64,000 nucleotides of DNA from CAJXZP01 sp963974475 (GCA_963974475.1 CAXBCR010000001.1:307313-371312); one strand, 5' to 3'; counted from the stretch's first letter, positions 42,871 to 51,162 are shown. Translations and numbers: made by a program. The notes: a model not told the origin generated them from the letters alone.

Positions 42871-43530
42871 TTATCTCATAAACGACTGATTTACTACAAT
42901 CCATCCGTTTGAAATACATACAATAACAATCTCTGTATTTGAACGTACTCCGATAATTTCACGCAATTTTTGGCATATTTTTCTAATATTTGCTTCACTG
43001 GTATGCACTATTTGAGCTATTTCAACGCCCGTTTTACCATGACACAATAGGGTTAATATTTCTATTTCGCGCTCATTTAAATGGGGCATTAATCGGGGGT
43101 AGCTATGTTTGGGTTTGTTTTTCCATTGGCTTTCTGAAATAAACTGATTTGGTACATATCCCTTTTGGGCAATTTGATTTACGATGAATTCGCAATCCTT
43201 TTGGGTTATATTTTGTTTCGAAACAAAACCTTTTATATTACTTTTTTGTAAAAAAGCAATTTGATCTATGGGCAGGGATAATCCTAACGCAACAAGGTAA
43301 ACCTGGGGTGATTTCATTAATTCTAGGGCACTTATGGTATCAAATATCCTGAACGATACCTCTACCAATACAATATGACGGCTATTGGGATGTGTGTCTA
43401 TAAAGTTTTCTAACAAAATATCCGATTCACCTATATAGCCCCAATCTAATGTAGCGTTAGCAGCAAAATGCGCAAACTGGCTTTTGAATAAATTGCTATA
43501 TACCAAAACGGATAGGTAATTGGATGTCAT
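42871..43530 (-). CDS. LuxR/NarL-type transcriptional regulator
   Basis: 219 aa. The C-terminal LuxR helix-turn-helix is clear (LNEREIEILTLLCHGKTGVE, then IAQIVHTSEANIRKICQKLR, residues ~150-210). The N-terminal ~125 residues have the length of a receiver domain, but I could not find the usual phosphoacceptor Asp after a hydrophobic strand (HIVLVEVSFRIFD), so phosphorylation is doubtful. It lies upstream of S74 copy B on the same strand and could regulate that cassette (inference). The start codon is adjacent to that of a divergent small ORF. Confidence 0.82.
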   Translation of the reverse strand: MTSNYLSVLVYSNLFKSQFAHFAANATLDWGYIGESDILLENFIDTHPNSRHIVLVEVSFRIFDTISALELMKSPQVYLVALGLSLPIDQIAFLQKSNIKGFVSKQNITQKDCEFIVNQIAQKGYVPNQFISESQWKNKPKHSYPRLMPHLNEREIEILTLLCHGKTGVEIAQIVHTSEANIRKICQKLREIIGVRSNTEIVIVCISNGWIVVNQSFMR

Positions 43531-43769
43531 TTAATACTGGTGCTAAAAAAAGTTTGAGCGAAAATAAGTATTTATTTCAAATCGAATTAACCTATAATTG
43601 TGCCAAACATTTGGCTGTTGGCACAGTAATTAAACTGTCTAAAACCAGGAGTGAAATCTACCAATTGCACCCTAAAACAGACGTGCAAGGACACCCTCTT
43701 ATTTACAAAAAAGAAAAGTGGTACATTAAAGTGGCTATTCAAAGAACTGATAATACCAATGGACGATAA
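43524..43769 (+). CDS. Hypothetical small protein
   Basis: 81 aa, starting ATGTCAT such that its ATG lies next to the divergent LuxR-type start codon. The sequence (ENKYLFQIELTYNCAKHLAV, then YQLHPKTDVQGHPLIYKKEK) looks like a compact beta-rich domain and its base use is like the neighbours. I recognise no family. No promoter of the consensus type precedes it, and such a tight divergent overlap is unusual, so it may be spurious. Confidence 0.35.
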   Translation: MSFNTGAKKSLSENKYLFQIELTYNCAKHLAVGTVIKLSKTRSEIYQLHPKTDVQGHPLIYKKEKWYIKVAIQRTDNTNGR

Positions 43770-43928
43770 GTCATTGGATTGGTCACCATGTTTAATTTAC
43801 TAAAGAACAAATCTGTATTTTACTAACCTATACACTAAGAAAATAACTACCAATGGATAAATTACGCAACTAACAACACATCGTTAATTTGAAACCATTT
43901 GCATCGCTAAACAAAAGAGATAATACCT

Positions 43929-43936
43929 TAGTTTTG
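43929..43936 (+). promoter_or_regulatory. -7 element for DUF4290-murA-TlpA genes
   Basis: TAGTTTTG matches TAnnTTTG and lies 57 bp before the ATG at 43994. It supports that start over the in-frame ATG at 43889, which would lie upstream of transcription. Confidence 0.45.
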
Positions 43937-43993
43937 CCAGCATGGGTAGAATGGTATAAACACAGCCTACATCTCAAAACCGAAAAATCACAA

Positions 43994-44623
43994 ATGGAAT
44001 ATAATACAGATAGAAACGATTTAATATTACCAGAATATGGTAGAAACGTGCATCAAATGGTGGACTATTTAATCGCAGTAGAAGACAAAGACGAACGCAA
44101 TATTGGTGCGAAAGCATTGATTAGATTAATGGGGCAACTCAATCCACAGTTGAGAGATTTAGAAGATTACAATCATAAATTATGGGACCATCTTTTTATT
44201 ATGTCTAACTTTATGTTGGATGTAGATTCACCCTATCCCATTCCAAGTAAAGAAGAGTTTGACAGTAAGCCAAAACAGGTAGAATACCCATCTGGCGTAA
44301 GAAAATACCGTCATTATGGAAAAGTAATCACCACCATTATTACCGAATCGGCTAAGGAGGAAGACCCCGACCAGAAAGACCTATTGGCCATTATGGTGGC
44401 TAACCTCATGAAAAAAACCTATTTGCAATGGAACAAAAATACGGTGGACGACATGGTGATTTGGAATCACTTAAAAGAACTGTCGGATGGGAAAATGACC
44501 CGTCCTGAAGGTGCCGAATTGGATGACATGAGCAATCTCATAACGCAATTAAACAAAGAGTCCAATTCGCAAAACAGGAAGAAAAATTCGAATAATAGAA
44601 ATAAAGGAAAAAGAAGATACTAA
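43994..44623 (+). CDS. DUF4290 family protein
   Basis: 209 aa from 43994 (MEYNTDRNDLILPEYGRNVH), which is the family's usual N-terminus. An in-frame ATG at 43889 would add 35 residues without family support. The protein is mainly helical, with no signal peptide, and has a basic low-complexity tail (QNRKKNSNNRNKGKRRY). The function is unknown. It overlaps murA by 1 bp (TAATG), an arrangement common in Bacteroidota, which suggests a cytoplasmic role linked to cell wall synthesis or its control. Confidence 0.85.
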   Translation: MEYNTDRNDLILPEYGRNVHQMVDYLIAVEDKDERNIGAKALIRLMGQLNPQLRDLEDYNHKLWDHLFIMSNFMLDVDSPYPIPSKEEFDSKPKQVEYPSGVRKYRHYGKVITTIITESAKEEDPDQKDLLAIMVANLMKKTYLQWNKNTVDDMVIWNHLKELSDGKMTRPEGAELDDMSNLITQLNKESNSQNRKKNSNNRNKGKRRY

Positions 44624-45927
44624 TGGGAACTTTTAGAGTACGCGGAGGAAAAGAGTTGAAGGGTGAAATAACCCCTCAAGGAGCAAAAAATGAAACGCTT
44701 CAAATTTTGTGTGGTGTTTTATTAACGCCTGAAAAGGTAACCATTTCAAACATTCCAGATATTATTGACGTAAACAAACTTATTGCCCTACTAGGTGATT
44801 TGGGAGTGAAGGTTAAAAAACTTAAAAGCGACACCTACGAATTTCAGGCAGATGAAGTTAATCTAGAATTTTTAAAATCGGAAGAATTTAGAAAAAAAGG
44901 GGCTGGTTTACGTGGATCCATCATGATTGTAGGTCCCCTATTAGCACGTTTTGGTTTTGGGGCCATTCCGAAACCGGGAGGCGACAAAATTGGAAGAAGA
45001 AGACTAGACACCCATTTTATAGGGTTCGAAAAATTGGGCGCTCAATTTGATTTTGATTCCCACGCCAATTTTTACGAAGTTTCGGCTAAAAAGCTAAAAG
45101 GATGCTATATGCTACTGGATGAAGCATCGGTAACAGGAACAGCCAATATAGTGATGGCTGCAGTAATGGCCGAAGGAACGACTCAAATTTATAATGCTGC
45201 TTGCGAACCTTATTTGCAACAGTTGTGTAAAATGATGAATGCCATGGGAGGTAAAGTGGAAGGAATAGGATCCAACCTACTCACCATTCACGGAGTGAAA
45301 AAAATGGGTGGTTGCAAACATCGCATCCTTCCTGACATGATTGAGATTGGTAGTTTTATCGGTTTGGCCGCTATGACCAATTCTGAAATCACCATTAAAA
45401 ATGTGTCCTACGAAAACCTAGGCGTCATTCCATCGGTATTCCGTAAAATGGGAATAAGCATTGTAAAAAATGGCGATGACATTATTGTACCTAGACAAAA
45501 CACGTATGAGGTAGATACTTTTATTGATGGGTCTATTCTTACGGTAAGCGATGCGCCTTGGCCAGGGTTTACACCCGATTTGCTAAGTATCATATTGGTT
45601 ATTGCTACCCAAGCGAAAGGAAGTGTATTGGTGCATCAAAAAATGTTTGAGAGCAGACTGTTTTTTGTAGATAAGTTAATAGATATGGGAGCTCAGATAA
45701 TATTATGTGACCCACATAGAGCTACCGTTATAGGTTTAGGAAAACAAACACCCCTAAAAGGCATCCAGATGACATCTCCAGACATTCGGGCAGGTGTATC
45801 TTTGCTCATCGCTGCATTATCGGCCGAGGGAGAAAGTTTGATTCACAATATCGAACAGATTGACCGAGGTTACCAAAACATTGATAAACGATTAATTGCT
45901 TTGGGTGCAGATATAACAAGAGTATAA
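44623..45927 (+). CDS. murA: UDP-N-acetylglucosamine 1-carboxyvinyltransferase MurA, Asp variant
   Basis: 434 aa. It transfers enolpyruvate from PEP to UDP-GlcNAc, the first committed step of peptidoglycan synthesis. The N-terminus has PQGAKNETLQILCGVLL (catalytic Lys-Asn), and the repeating EPSP synthase-like inverse-barrel domains are complete. In the active-site loop (ARFGFGAIPKPGGDKIGRRR) residue 121 is Asp where most MurA enzymes have the Cys attacked by fosfomycin. This is known in some other bacteria to make the enzyme insensitive to the drug while still active. It is coupled to the DUF4290 gene. Confidence 0.96.
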   Translation: MGTFRVRGGKELKGEITPQGAKNETLQILCGVLLTPEKVTISNIPDIIDVNKLIALLGDLGVKVKKLKSDTYEFQADEVNLEFLKSEEFRKKGAGLRGSIMIVGPLLARFGFGAIPKPGGDKIGRRRLDTHFIGFEKLGAQFDFDSHANFYEVSAKKLKGCYMLLDEASVTGTANIVMAAVMAEGTTQIYNAACEPYLQQLCKMMNAMGGKVEGIGSNLLTIHGVKKMGGCKHRILPDMIEIGSFIGLAAMTNSEITIKNVSYENLGVIPSVFRKMGISIVKNGDDIIVPRQNTYEVDTFIDGSILTVSDAPWPGFTPDLLSIILVIATQAKGSVLVHQKMFESRLFFVDKLIDMGAQIILCDPHRATVIGLGKQTPLKGIQMTSPDIRAGVSLLIAALSAEGESLIHNIEQIDRGYQNIDKRLIALGADITRV

Positions 45928-45959
45928 ACCACGCATTTGCGTAAAAAAAATCAAATCAA

Positions 45960-46547
45960 ATGAAGTATATCATCACCAGTGTTATCGTAGGAGTTTTCCT
46001 AATTTTTAGTTGTTCATCTACTAATTCGGTGCTTACAAATTCGAACGCATCAACGGAATCAACTGCAACGGCAACTGCATCAACTCCAGAAAGTGCCAAA
46101 GAGGGACTAAACATAGGCGACCGTGCCCCAGACATTGTAATGAATGGGCTGGACGGAAAACCATTAACCCTTTCAAATTTACATGGCCAAATGGTATTAA
46201 TTGACTTTTGGGCATCCTGGTGTGGTCCATGTAGAAGAGAAAATCCAAATGTGGTTAAAGCTTACAACGAATTCAAAAAAGCATCTTTCCAAAACGGAGA
46301 TGGATTTACCGTTTTTGGGGTATCGCTAGATCAAAAACAAGATGCTTGGAAAGCAGCAATAAAAAAGGATAATCTTTCATGGCCTTATCACGTAAGTGAC
46401 TTAAAAGGATGGAGCAATGCAGCTGCCGCTCGTTATGGTGTGAGAGGTATTCCTGCCAATGTGCTGATAGATGGCGATGGTATTATTGTTGCTAAAAACA
46501 TTAGAGGAAGTCAGTTATTAACCACCCTAAAAAAATTGGTGAAATAG
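45960..46547 (+). CDS. TlpA-like thioredoxin-fold lipoprotein
   Basis: 195 aa. Lipoprotein signal with FSCSS (Cys18), a Ser/Thr/Ala-rich linker (~20-47), then a TlpA/ResA-type thioredoxin domain: GDRAPDIVMNGLDGKPLTLS, the redox motif FWASWCGPCRRENP, and the cis-Pro region GIPANVLIDGDG. It should act in the periplasm as a thiol reductase or oxidase, for example on cytochromes. It follows murA by 32 bp and is closed by a strong terminator. Confidence 0.92.
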   Translation: MKYIITSVIVGVFLIFSCSSTNSVLTNSNASTESTATATASTPESAKEGLNIGDRAPDIVMNGLDGKPLTLSNLHGQMVLIDFWASWCGPCRRENPNVVKAYNEFKKASFQNGDGFTVFGVSLDQKQDAWKAAIKKDNLSWPYHVSDLKGWSNAAAARYGVRGIPANVLIDGDGIIVAKNIRGSQLLTTLKKLVK

Positions 46548-46585
46548 TTTTTACTTGAAATTTTCCACGACATTTTAATACAATT

Positions 46586-46614
46586 AAAGACAGGTTTGCA
46601 GCCTGTCTTTTTAA
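46586..46614 (+). terminator. Terminator after TlpA-like gene
   Basis: Perfect 9-bp stem AAAGACAGG / CCTGTCTTT with a 7-nt loop, followed by a short T-run (TTTAATT). Confidence 0.85.
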
Positions 46615-46695
46615 TTCCGCACATTTTCTGCCAATATGTCCCAAATATGGGAATGGTCTTCTATTTGACATGCGGCAATTCCAAATTATTGCACA

Positions 46696-47289
46696 ATGAG
46701 TAAGAATATAAAAGAAGATTTGAAAGAGGAAGCTTTAAAAGACCAAGAACAGGTTAACGAAGAAACTCAAACCAACTCGGATACAGATACCAATACCGAT
46801 GAAACGGCAGCAGATGAAGCAGTTGAAGAGCACAAAGCACTTCCTGAGCCGACTTGCGAAGAAGAATTAGAATTGTACAAAGACAAGCATTTGCGTATGT
46901 ATTCGGAGTTTGAAAACTTTAGAAGACGCTCTGCCAAAGAACGCATTGAGTTAATGCAAAATGCGGGTCAGGAAATTATTTCTTCCTTACTGCCAATTTT
47001 GGACGATTTTGACCGTGCCAAAACGGCAAATGAAAATTCGGAAGATATCGATGCGATTAAAGAAGGAATGGAGTTGATATACAACAAAATATTTACCCTG
47101 CTTTCTCAAAAAGGGTTAAATGCCATGGATGCCATAGGCAAAGATTTTAATAGTGATGATTACGAAGCGATAGCTAAGATTCCTGCTCCATCAAAGGATT
47201 TGAAAGGAAAAGTAATTGACGTAACAGAAAAAGGGTATTTTCTAAATGGCAAAATCATCCGACACGCCAAAGTAGTTATTGGCGAATAA
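46696..47289 (+). CDS. grpE: Nucleotide exchange factor GrpE
   Basis: 197 aa. An acidic, poorly ordered N-terminus (residues 1-55) is followed by the long helix (RMYSEFENFRRRSAKERIEL) and the C-terminal beta domain (VIDVTEKGYFLNGKIIRHAK). It releases ADP from DnaK in the heat-shock chaperone cycle. dnaJ follows 10 bp later, so they are co-transcribed; dnaK is not in the window. No recognisable promoter or CIRCE element is seen in the 80 bp upstream. Confidence 0.96.
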   Translation: MSKNIKEDLKEEALKDQEQVNEETQTNSDTDTNTDETAADEAVEEHKALPEPTCEEELELYKDKHLRMYSEFENFRRRSAKERIELMQNAGQEIISSLLPILDDFDRAKTANENSEDIDAIKEGMELIYNKIFTLLSQKGLNAMDAIGKDFNSDDYEAIAKIPAPSKDLKGKVIDVTEKGYFLNGKIIRHAKVVIGE

Positions 47290-47299
47290 AAATTTATAG

Positions 47300-48424
47300 A
47301 TGTCTAACAAAAGAGATTATTACGAAATACTTGGCATTGAAAAAAATGCAGACGATAAGCAAATAAAAAAGGCATATCGTAAAATGGCCATAAAATTCCA
47401 TCCCGACAAAAATCCGGATGATGCATCGGCTGAAGCCAAGTTCAAAGAAGCAGCTGAAGCTTACGAAGTACTTAGCGATGGTAACAAACGCGCCCGTTAT
47501 GACCAATACGGACATGCAGGCATGAGCGGAGCTGCCGGTGGCGGTGGCTTTGGTGGCGGAATGAATATGGAGGACATATTCTCTCAGTTTGGTGATGTTT
47601 TTGGAGGCGGTGGCTTCGGAGGTGGATTTGGTGGCGGTGGCCGTCAAAGAAGCCGTGTGGTGAAAGGTTCCAATCTTCGGGTTAGACTTACCCTAACCAT
47701 GGCAGATGTAGCGAACGGTGTACACAAAAAAATCAAGGTTAAAAAAATGGTTAATGCCGATGGCACTACCACAAAAACCTGTACCCAATGTCACGGAACC
47801 GGACAAATAACGCGAGTTACGAGTACATTCTTAGGCCAAATGCAAACCGCATCTACCTGTCCTACCTGTCACGGTGACGGACAAATGATTGACAAAAAAG
47901 CACCGGGATCGGATGCTAACGGTCAAGTTAGAAAGGATGATGTAATTGAAGTGGATATTCCGGCTGGAGTGGAAGACGGAATGCAACTTTCGGTAAGAGG
48001 TGGCGGAAACGATGGCCCTAAAGGCGGTGTTGCTGGCGACTTATTAGTAGTTATAGCGGTGGAAGAGCATCCAGAATTAACCAGAGAAGGACGTAATTTA
48101 CATTACGATTTATTCCTGAATTTTGCAGATGTTGCCCTAGGTACCAGCGTAGAAGTACCCACAGCTACTGGCAAAGTAAAAATTACGATTCCAGAAGGTA
48201 CCGAAGCAGGAAAAATTCTTCGATTACGCGGTAAAGGACTTCCTGAAGTGAATACGTATGGAACAGGCGATTTGCTAATTCATGTAAATATATGGACACC
48301 TAAAAAACTAAGCAAAGAAGAAAAAGTAATGATGGAAACGATTAGAGAATCTGAAAACTTTAAACCAAAAGTAGATGCCGGTCAAAAAAGCTTTTTCTCT
48401 AGAATGAAAGATTATTTTGGGTAA
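47300..48424 (+). CDS. dnaJ: Chaperone DnaJ with reduced zinc-binding region
   Basis: 374 aa. J domain (residues 1-70) with the HPD motif (KFHPDKNPDD). A Gly/Phe-rich linker follows (GGGFGGGMNMEDIFSQFGDV, then repeated GGFGGG). The zinc region has only two CxxCxGxG motifs (CTQCHGTG and CPTCHGDG) instead of four, enough for one zinc site. The C-terminal substrate-binding domains are complete (DIPAGVEDGMQLSVRGGGND, then GDLLIHVNIWTP). It delivers clients to DnaK. The two-motif form appears usual in flavobacterial DnaJ. Confidence 0.96.
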   Translation: MSNKRDYYEILGIEKNADDKQIKKAYRKMAIKFHPDKNPDDASAEAKFKEAAEAYEVLSDGNKRARYDQYGHAGMSGAAGGGGFGGGMNMEDIFSQFGDVFGGGGFGGGFGGGGRQRSRVVKGSNLRVRLTLTMADVANGVHKKIKVKKMVNADGTTTKTCTQCHGTGQITRVTSTFLGQMQTASTCPTCHGDGQMIDKKAPGSDANGQVRKDDVIEVDIPAGVEDGMQLSVRGGGNDGPKGGVAGDLLVVIAVEEHPELTREGRNLHYDLFLNFADVALGTSVEVPTATGKVKITIPEGTEAGKILRLRGKGLPEVNTYGTGDLLIHVNIWTPKKLSKEEKVMMETIRESENFKPKVDAGQKSFFSRMKDYFG

Positions 48425-48450
48425 ACCAATGTAAATGTAATACGATACAA

Positions 48451-48486
48451 AACGCCTTCTGATTTGATTCAGAAGGCGTTTTTTTT
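48451..48486 (+). terminator. Terminator after dnaJ
   Basis: Perfect 12-bp stem AACGCCTTCTGA / TCAGAAGGCGTT with a 6-nt loop and a run of eight T. It also separates the convergent DUF4143 ATPase gene. Confidence 0.93.
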
Positions 48487-48493
48487 GTTGCCC

Positions 48494-49651
48494 CTATTCG
48501 GCCAAATCCTCAAAATTATCTTTCGTAATAACCTTTATAGCCCTTACATTGTATGCATTAGTAAAGCTATCCGCAATTTTTACTTTTTTCTTTTTAGGAC
48601 TATATTTAAATTCATACACATCCAAAGCACCATCATACTCTTCAATTAAATCAATTTCCGCTTGATCGTATGTCCTCCAGAAATACAGATTTCGTACACG
48701 CTCATTTATAGAATTAGCTTTTAACCGCTCTAATACACAAAAATTTTCCCAAAGCGCTCCAACATCTGTACGAAAACTAATAGCGTTGAAATTTGAAATC
48801 AAGGCATTGCGTAAACCTAAATCCACAAAGTAAATTTTCTTACTTTTTTTCAATTCATTCCGCAAGTTTCTACTTAAACTATCCAATTGAATCAGAATAA
48901 AGTTCTTTTGTAGCAAATCAATATAGCGCTCCACCGTTTTGGATGATAACCCTAACAATTTGCCCAACTCATTATAGCTTACTTGACTTCCTAATTGAAG
49001 CGCAAGTGCGCGTAGCAACTTTTGTAAATCACGTGAGTTCTTTAACCTTTCATGCTGTAAAATATCCTGATACAAATAATCACCAGCAATATTTTCTAAA
49101 AATAAGGCCCGTTTATCTTTCGCTATATTTAATACCTCAGGATACATTCCGTAAACCAACAAGTCATCTATATTTTCAATCAACCATAAACCCGATTTAT
49201 TGGTGATGATTTCTTCAATGGCATAGGGATAAACCTTTATTTTGACGTTTCGTCCCGTTAAAGGTTCGGTTACTTTATTGGATAATTCAAAACTACTAGA
49301 CCCTGTAGCAATTAAGCTACACGTAAAATCAGAGCTATCATGTATTAGCTTTAATACGGAACCAATATTTTCAATTTTCTGGGCTTCATCCAACGCAATC
49401 ACCGTGTTATCTCCAAATAATAATTTAATCCTAGAAAGGTTCTGGCTTGATAAAATTTCGGCAACTGAGGTGTTTTCACAATTGAGTATAACAAAACCAG
49501 TTATAGACTTTCCTAGCGAATCTAATATGGTAGACTTCCCAACCTGACGGGCGCCATAAAGTATAATCACTTTATTCTGACCCAGCCAATATTTTATGGT
49601 TTCTTCGTACTTACGTATTAAAACAGACATATTCATCTCGTATTTATCCAT
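48494..49651 (-). CDS. AAA-type ATPase with C-terminal DUF4143
   Basis: 385 aa. Walker A LYGARQVGKSTIL (residues ~31-43), Walker B VIALDEAQKI, and sensor-like ATGSSSFEL are in the N-terminal ATPase. A winged-helix stretch follows (GSQVSYNELGKLLGLSSKTV), then the DUF4143 part with the nuclease-like pattern ENFCVLERL and FWRTYDQAEIDLIEEYDGAL, then YEFKYS (E...D...ExK). These proteins are common and mobile in Bacteroidota; their function is not settled and some are near defence or toxin loci. The ATG at 49651 is close to the predicted -7 element, so a start at Met6 (49636) or Met8 (49630) is possible. Confidence 0.85.
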   Translation of the reverse strand: MDKYEMNMSVLIRKYEETIKYWLGQNKVIILYGARQVGKSTILDSLGKSITGFVILNCENTSVAEILSSQNLSRIKLLFGDNTVIALDEAQKIENIGSVLKLIHDSSDFTCSLIATGSSSFELSNKVTEPLTGRNVKIKVYPYAIEEIITNKSGLWLIENIDDLLVYGMYPEVLNIAKDKRALFLENIAGDYLYQDILQHERLKNSRDLQKLLRALALQLGSQVSYNELGKLLGLSSKTVERYIDLLQKNFILIQLDSLSRNLRNELKKSKKIYFVDLGLRNALISNFNAISFRTDVGALWENFCVLERLKANSINERVRNLYFWRTYDQAEIDLIEEYDGALDVYEFKYSPKKKKVKIADSFTNAYNVRAIKVITKDNFEDLAE

Positions 49652-49663
49652 TCAAAATTAATA

Positions 49664-49671
49664 CAATTTTC
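49664..49671 (-). promoter_or_regulatory. -7 element for DUF4143 ATPase gene
   Basis: The minus strand reads TAATTTTG (TAnnTTTG). The expected -33 region falls inside the first palindrome at 49686-49707. Confidence 0.45.
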
Positions 49672-49685
49672 TAAATCACACCGAA

Positions 49686-49760
49686 TTTTTGGAATCAATT
49701 CCAAAAATCAGGCTTAAATTTTGGAGTCAATTCCAAAAATCACGCCTAATTTTTAGAGTT
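49686..49760. repeat. Iterated palindromes before DUF4143 ATPase gene
   Basis: First palindrome: arms TTTTTGGAAT / ATTCCAAAAA with a 2-bp centre (49686-49707). Second: arms TTTTGGAGT / ATTCCAAAA, one mismatch (49719-49738). A third half unit (TTTTTAGAGTT) ends near 49760. The period is 32-33 bp, about three helical turns, and the flanking bases (ATCAGGCTTAA / ATCACGCCTAA) also repeat. This fits an operator array. Confidence 0.8.
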
Positions 49761-50059
49761 AACCGGTATTTCAAAGGTTATCCTACCCCCGTTTGCGCAG
49801 CCATTTTCTTACAGATTCACACCATGAATCACCGCTAGCAAATAAAACAACAGAACATAAACACAAAATTGTTATTTTATTAATCTAGCGTAATAATCCG
49901 GTCTTAACGTAGGCTTGCAAAGGATTGCTGGCGTCCACATCAGCTAGGAAGAGTATCTTTACAAATAAGAGACTTTTTTCTCTTTTTTTATTCTCAATAC
50001 CGCAACATATATTTGGCTCGAGGTAATTCAAAAAACCTCCAATCAATCAATATAAACAA

Positions 50060-50092
50060 AAGCCTCAGTCGCAAGATTGAGGCTTAGTTTTT
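50060..50092 (+). terminator. Orphan terminator with GCAA tetraloop
   Basis: Stem AAGCCTCAGTC / GATTGAGGCTT, 11 bp with one G-U pair, capped by a GNRA-type GCAA loop and followed by TAGTTTTTTT. No plus-strand gene ends nearby, so it may close an unannotated small RNA or serve the minus strand as a barrier. Confidence 0.8.
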
Positions 50093-50179
50093 TTAAGTCC
50101 ATCCGTATAACACCAATCCAATCCCATCACCTATCTCAACCATTCATACAATATTCCTTTTTACTCTGCGTAAACTGTA

Positions 50180-50187
50180 TAAATTTG
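50180..50187 (+). promoter_or_regulatory. -7 element for ABC exporter operon
   Basis: TAAATTTG, exact TAnnTTTG match, 32 bp before the ATG. A TTTT tract lies 18 nt upstream in place of TTTG. Confidence 0.55.
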
Positions 50188-50218
50188 ACATCATCATAAA
50201 CTAAGAATTTCTACTATT

Positions 50219-51160
50219 ATGAATAACATTCTTGAAACCCGAAATGTTGTAAAGGATTATGCGGGTCATAAAGCGCTAAACAACGTTTCTATTGAAGTAC
50301 CCAAAGGCAGTGTTTTTGGATTACTTGGTCCCAATGGAGCCGGTAAAACCACTTTGATTCGAATAATTAATCAAATTACAATGCCCGATTCGGGAGAAGT
50401 TTTGCTTAACGGTCAAAACATTAATGAATCCCACAGAGCTTTGATAGGCTATTTGCCCGAAGAAAGAGGTTTGTACCGCAAAATGAAGGTAGGAGAACAA
50501 TGCATTTACCTCGCACAACTCAAAGGAATGAGTTACAATGATGCCATGTTGAAGCTTAAATTTTGGTTCGAGAAATTTGAAATCATTGAATGGTGGGAAA
50601 AGAAAGTCGAAGAGCTTTCAAAAGGAATGGCCCAAAAAATACAGTTTATTGTTACCGTATTACACGAACCGGAATTATTAATTTTAGATGAACCTTTTAG
50701 TGGTTTTGATCCTATTAATACCAATTTAATAAAAGAAGAGATTCTTAGAATGAATGCAGCTGGAACCACCATAATTTTTTCAACTCATAACATGGGGTCC
50801 GTTGAAGAAATTTGCCAAGACATTGCATTGATAAATCATTCTGAAAAAATTCTTTCCGGTAAAATGAAGGATGTTAAAAATGATTTTAAATCCAACGAGT
50901 TTGAAGTACAATTTAAAGGCAACATGTTAAAATTTACCAATGCCCTTTGGACAGGTGCCGAACTAGTGGATCAAACCGAAATAGATAAAGAACATTTTTC
51001 GGTACGGATAAAGTTGCTTAACAACACCACCACCAACGATTTATTAAACACCATTATACCTCATGTAGAAGTACAAGGGCTTCGTGAGGTATTACCATCA
51101 ATGAACGATATATTTATTCAAGCGGTTTCTGAACCAATTGCTAACACTCAAAACGTATAA
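50219..51160 (+). CDS. ABC transporter ATP-binding protein, NatA-like
   Basis: 313 aa. The nucleotide-binding domain is complete: Walker A GPNGAGKTTLIR (residues ~37-48), signature LSKGMAQKIQF, Walker B LLILDEPFSGFDP, and the switch His in FSTHNM. A C-terminal extension of ~80 residues after 225 fits the DUF4162-type tail found with ABC-2 exporters. It pairs with the permease that starts 3 bp later. The substrate is unknown; Na+ or drug export is typical for the family. Confidence 0.92.
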   Translation: MNNILETRNVVKDYAGHKALNNVSIEVPKGSVFGLLGPNGAGKTTLIRIINQITMPDSGEVLLNGQNINESHRALIGYLPEERGLYRKMKVGEQCIYLAQLKGMSYNDAMLKLKFWFEKFEIIEWWEKKVEELSKGMAQKIQFIVTVLHEPELLILDEPFSGFDPINTNLIKEEILRMNAAGTTIIFSTHNMGSVEEICQDIALINHSEKILSGKMKDVKNDFKSNEFEVQFKGNMLKFTNALWTGAELVDQTEIDKEHFSVRIKLLNNTTTNDLLNTIIPHVEVQGLREVLPSMNDIFIQAVSEPIANTQNV

Positions 51161-51162
51161 CC

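Larger units (their letters stand above)
49652..50218. other. 567-bp region with palindromes, orphan terminators and ABC promoter
   Basis: No convincing protein gene. It holds the ATPase promoter with iterated palindromes (49664-49760), a hairpin with T-run at 49967-49989, a strong plus-strand terminator at 50060-50092 with no upstream gene on that strand, and the promoter of the ABC exporter (50180). A short minus-strand frame without ATG at 49783-49884 looks vaguely protein-like but is not supported. Confidence 0.7.

Noticed and set aside
43889..43993. 35-residue N-terminal extension of the DUF4290 protein
   Set aside because: The family starts at MEYNT, and a -7 promoter element lies inside the proposed extension.
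46621..46695. Heat-shock control element before grpE
   Set aside because: No CIRCE inverted repeat or sigma32-type promoter is visible; a small TCCCA / TGGGA repeat is too short to support a claim.
49783..49884. Short minus-strand frame ending in RKWLRKRG with a hydrophobic start
   Set aside because: It has no ATG, GTG or TTG start in a sensible place and no promoter; only about 33 residues.
49880..50095. 6S RNA, SRP RNA or RNase P RNA before the ABC operon
   Set aside because: I could not find any of the conserved core sequences or the closed bubble structure; only an orphan terminator supports an RNA here.
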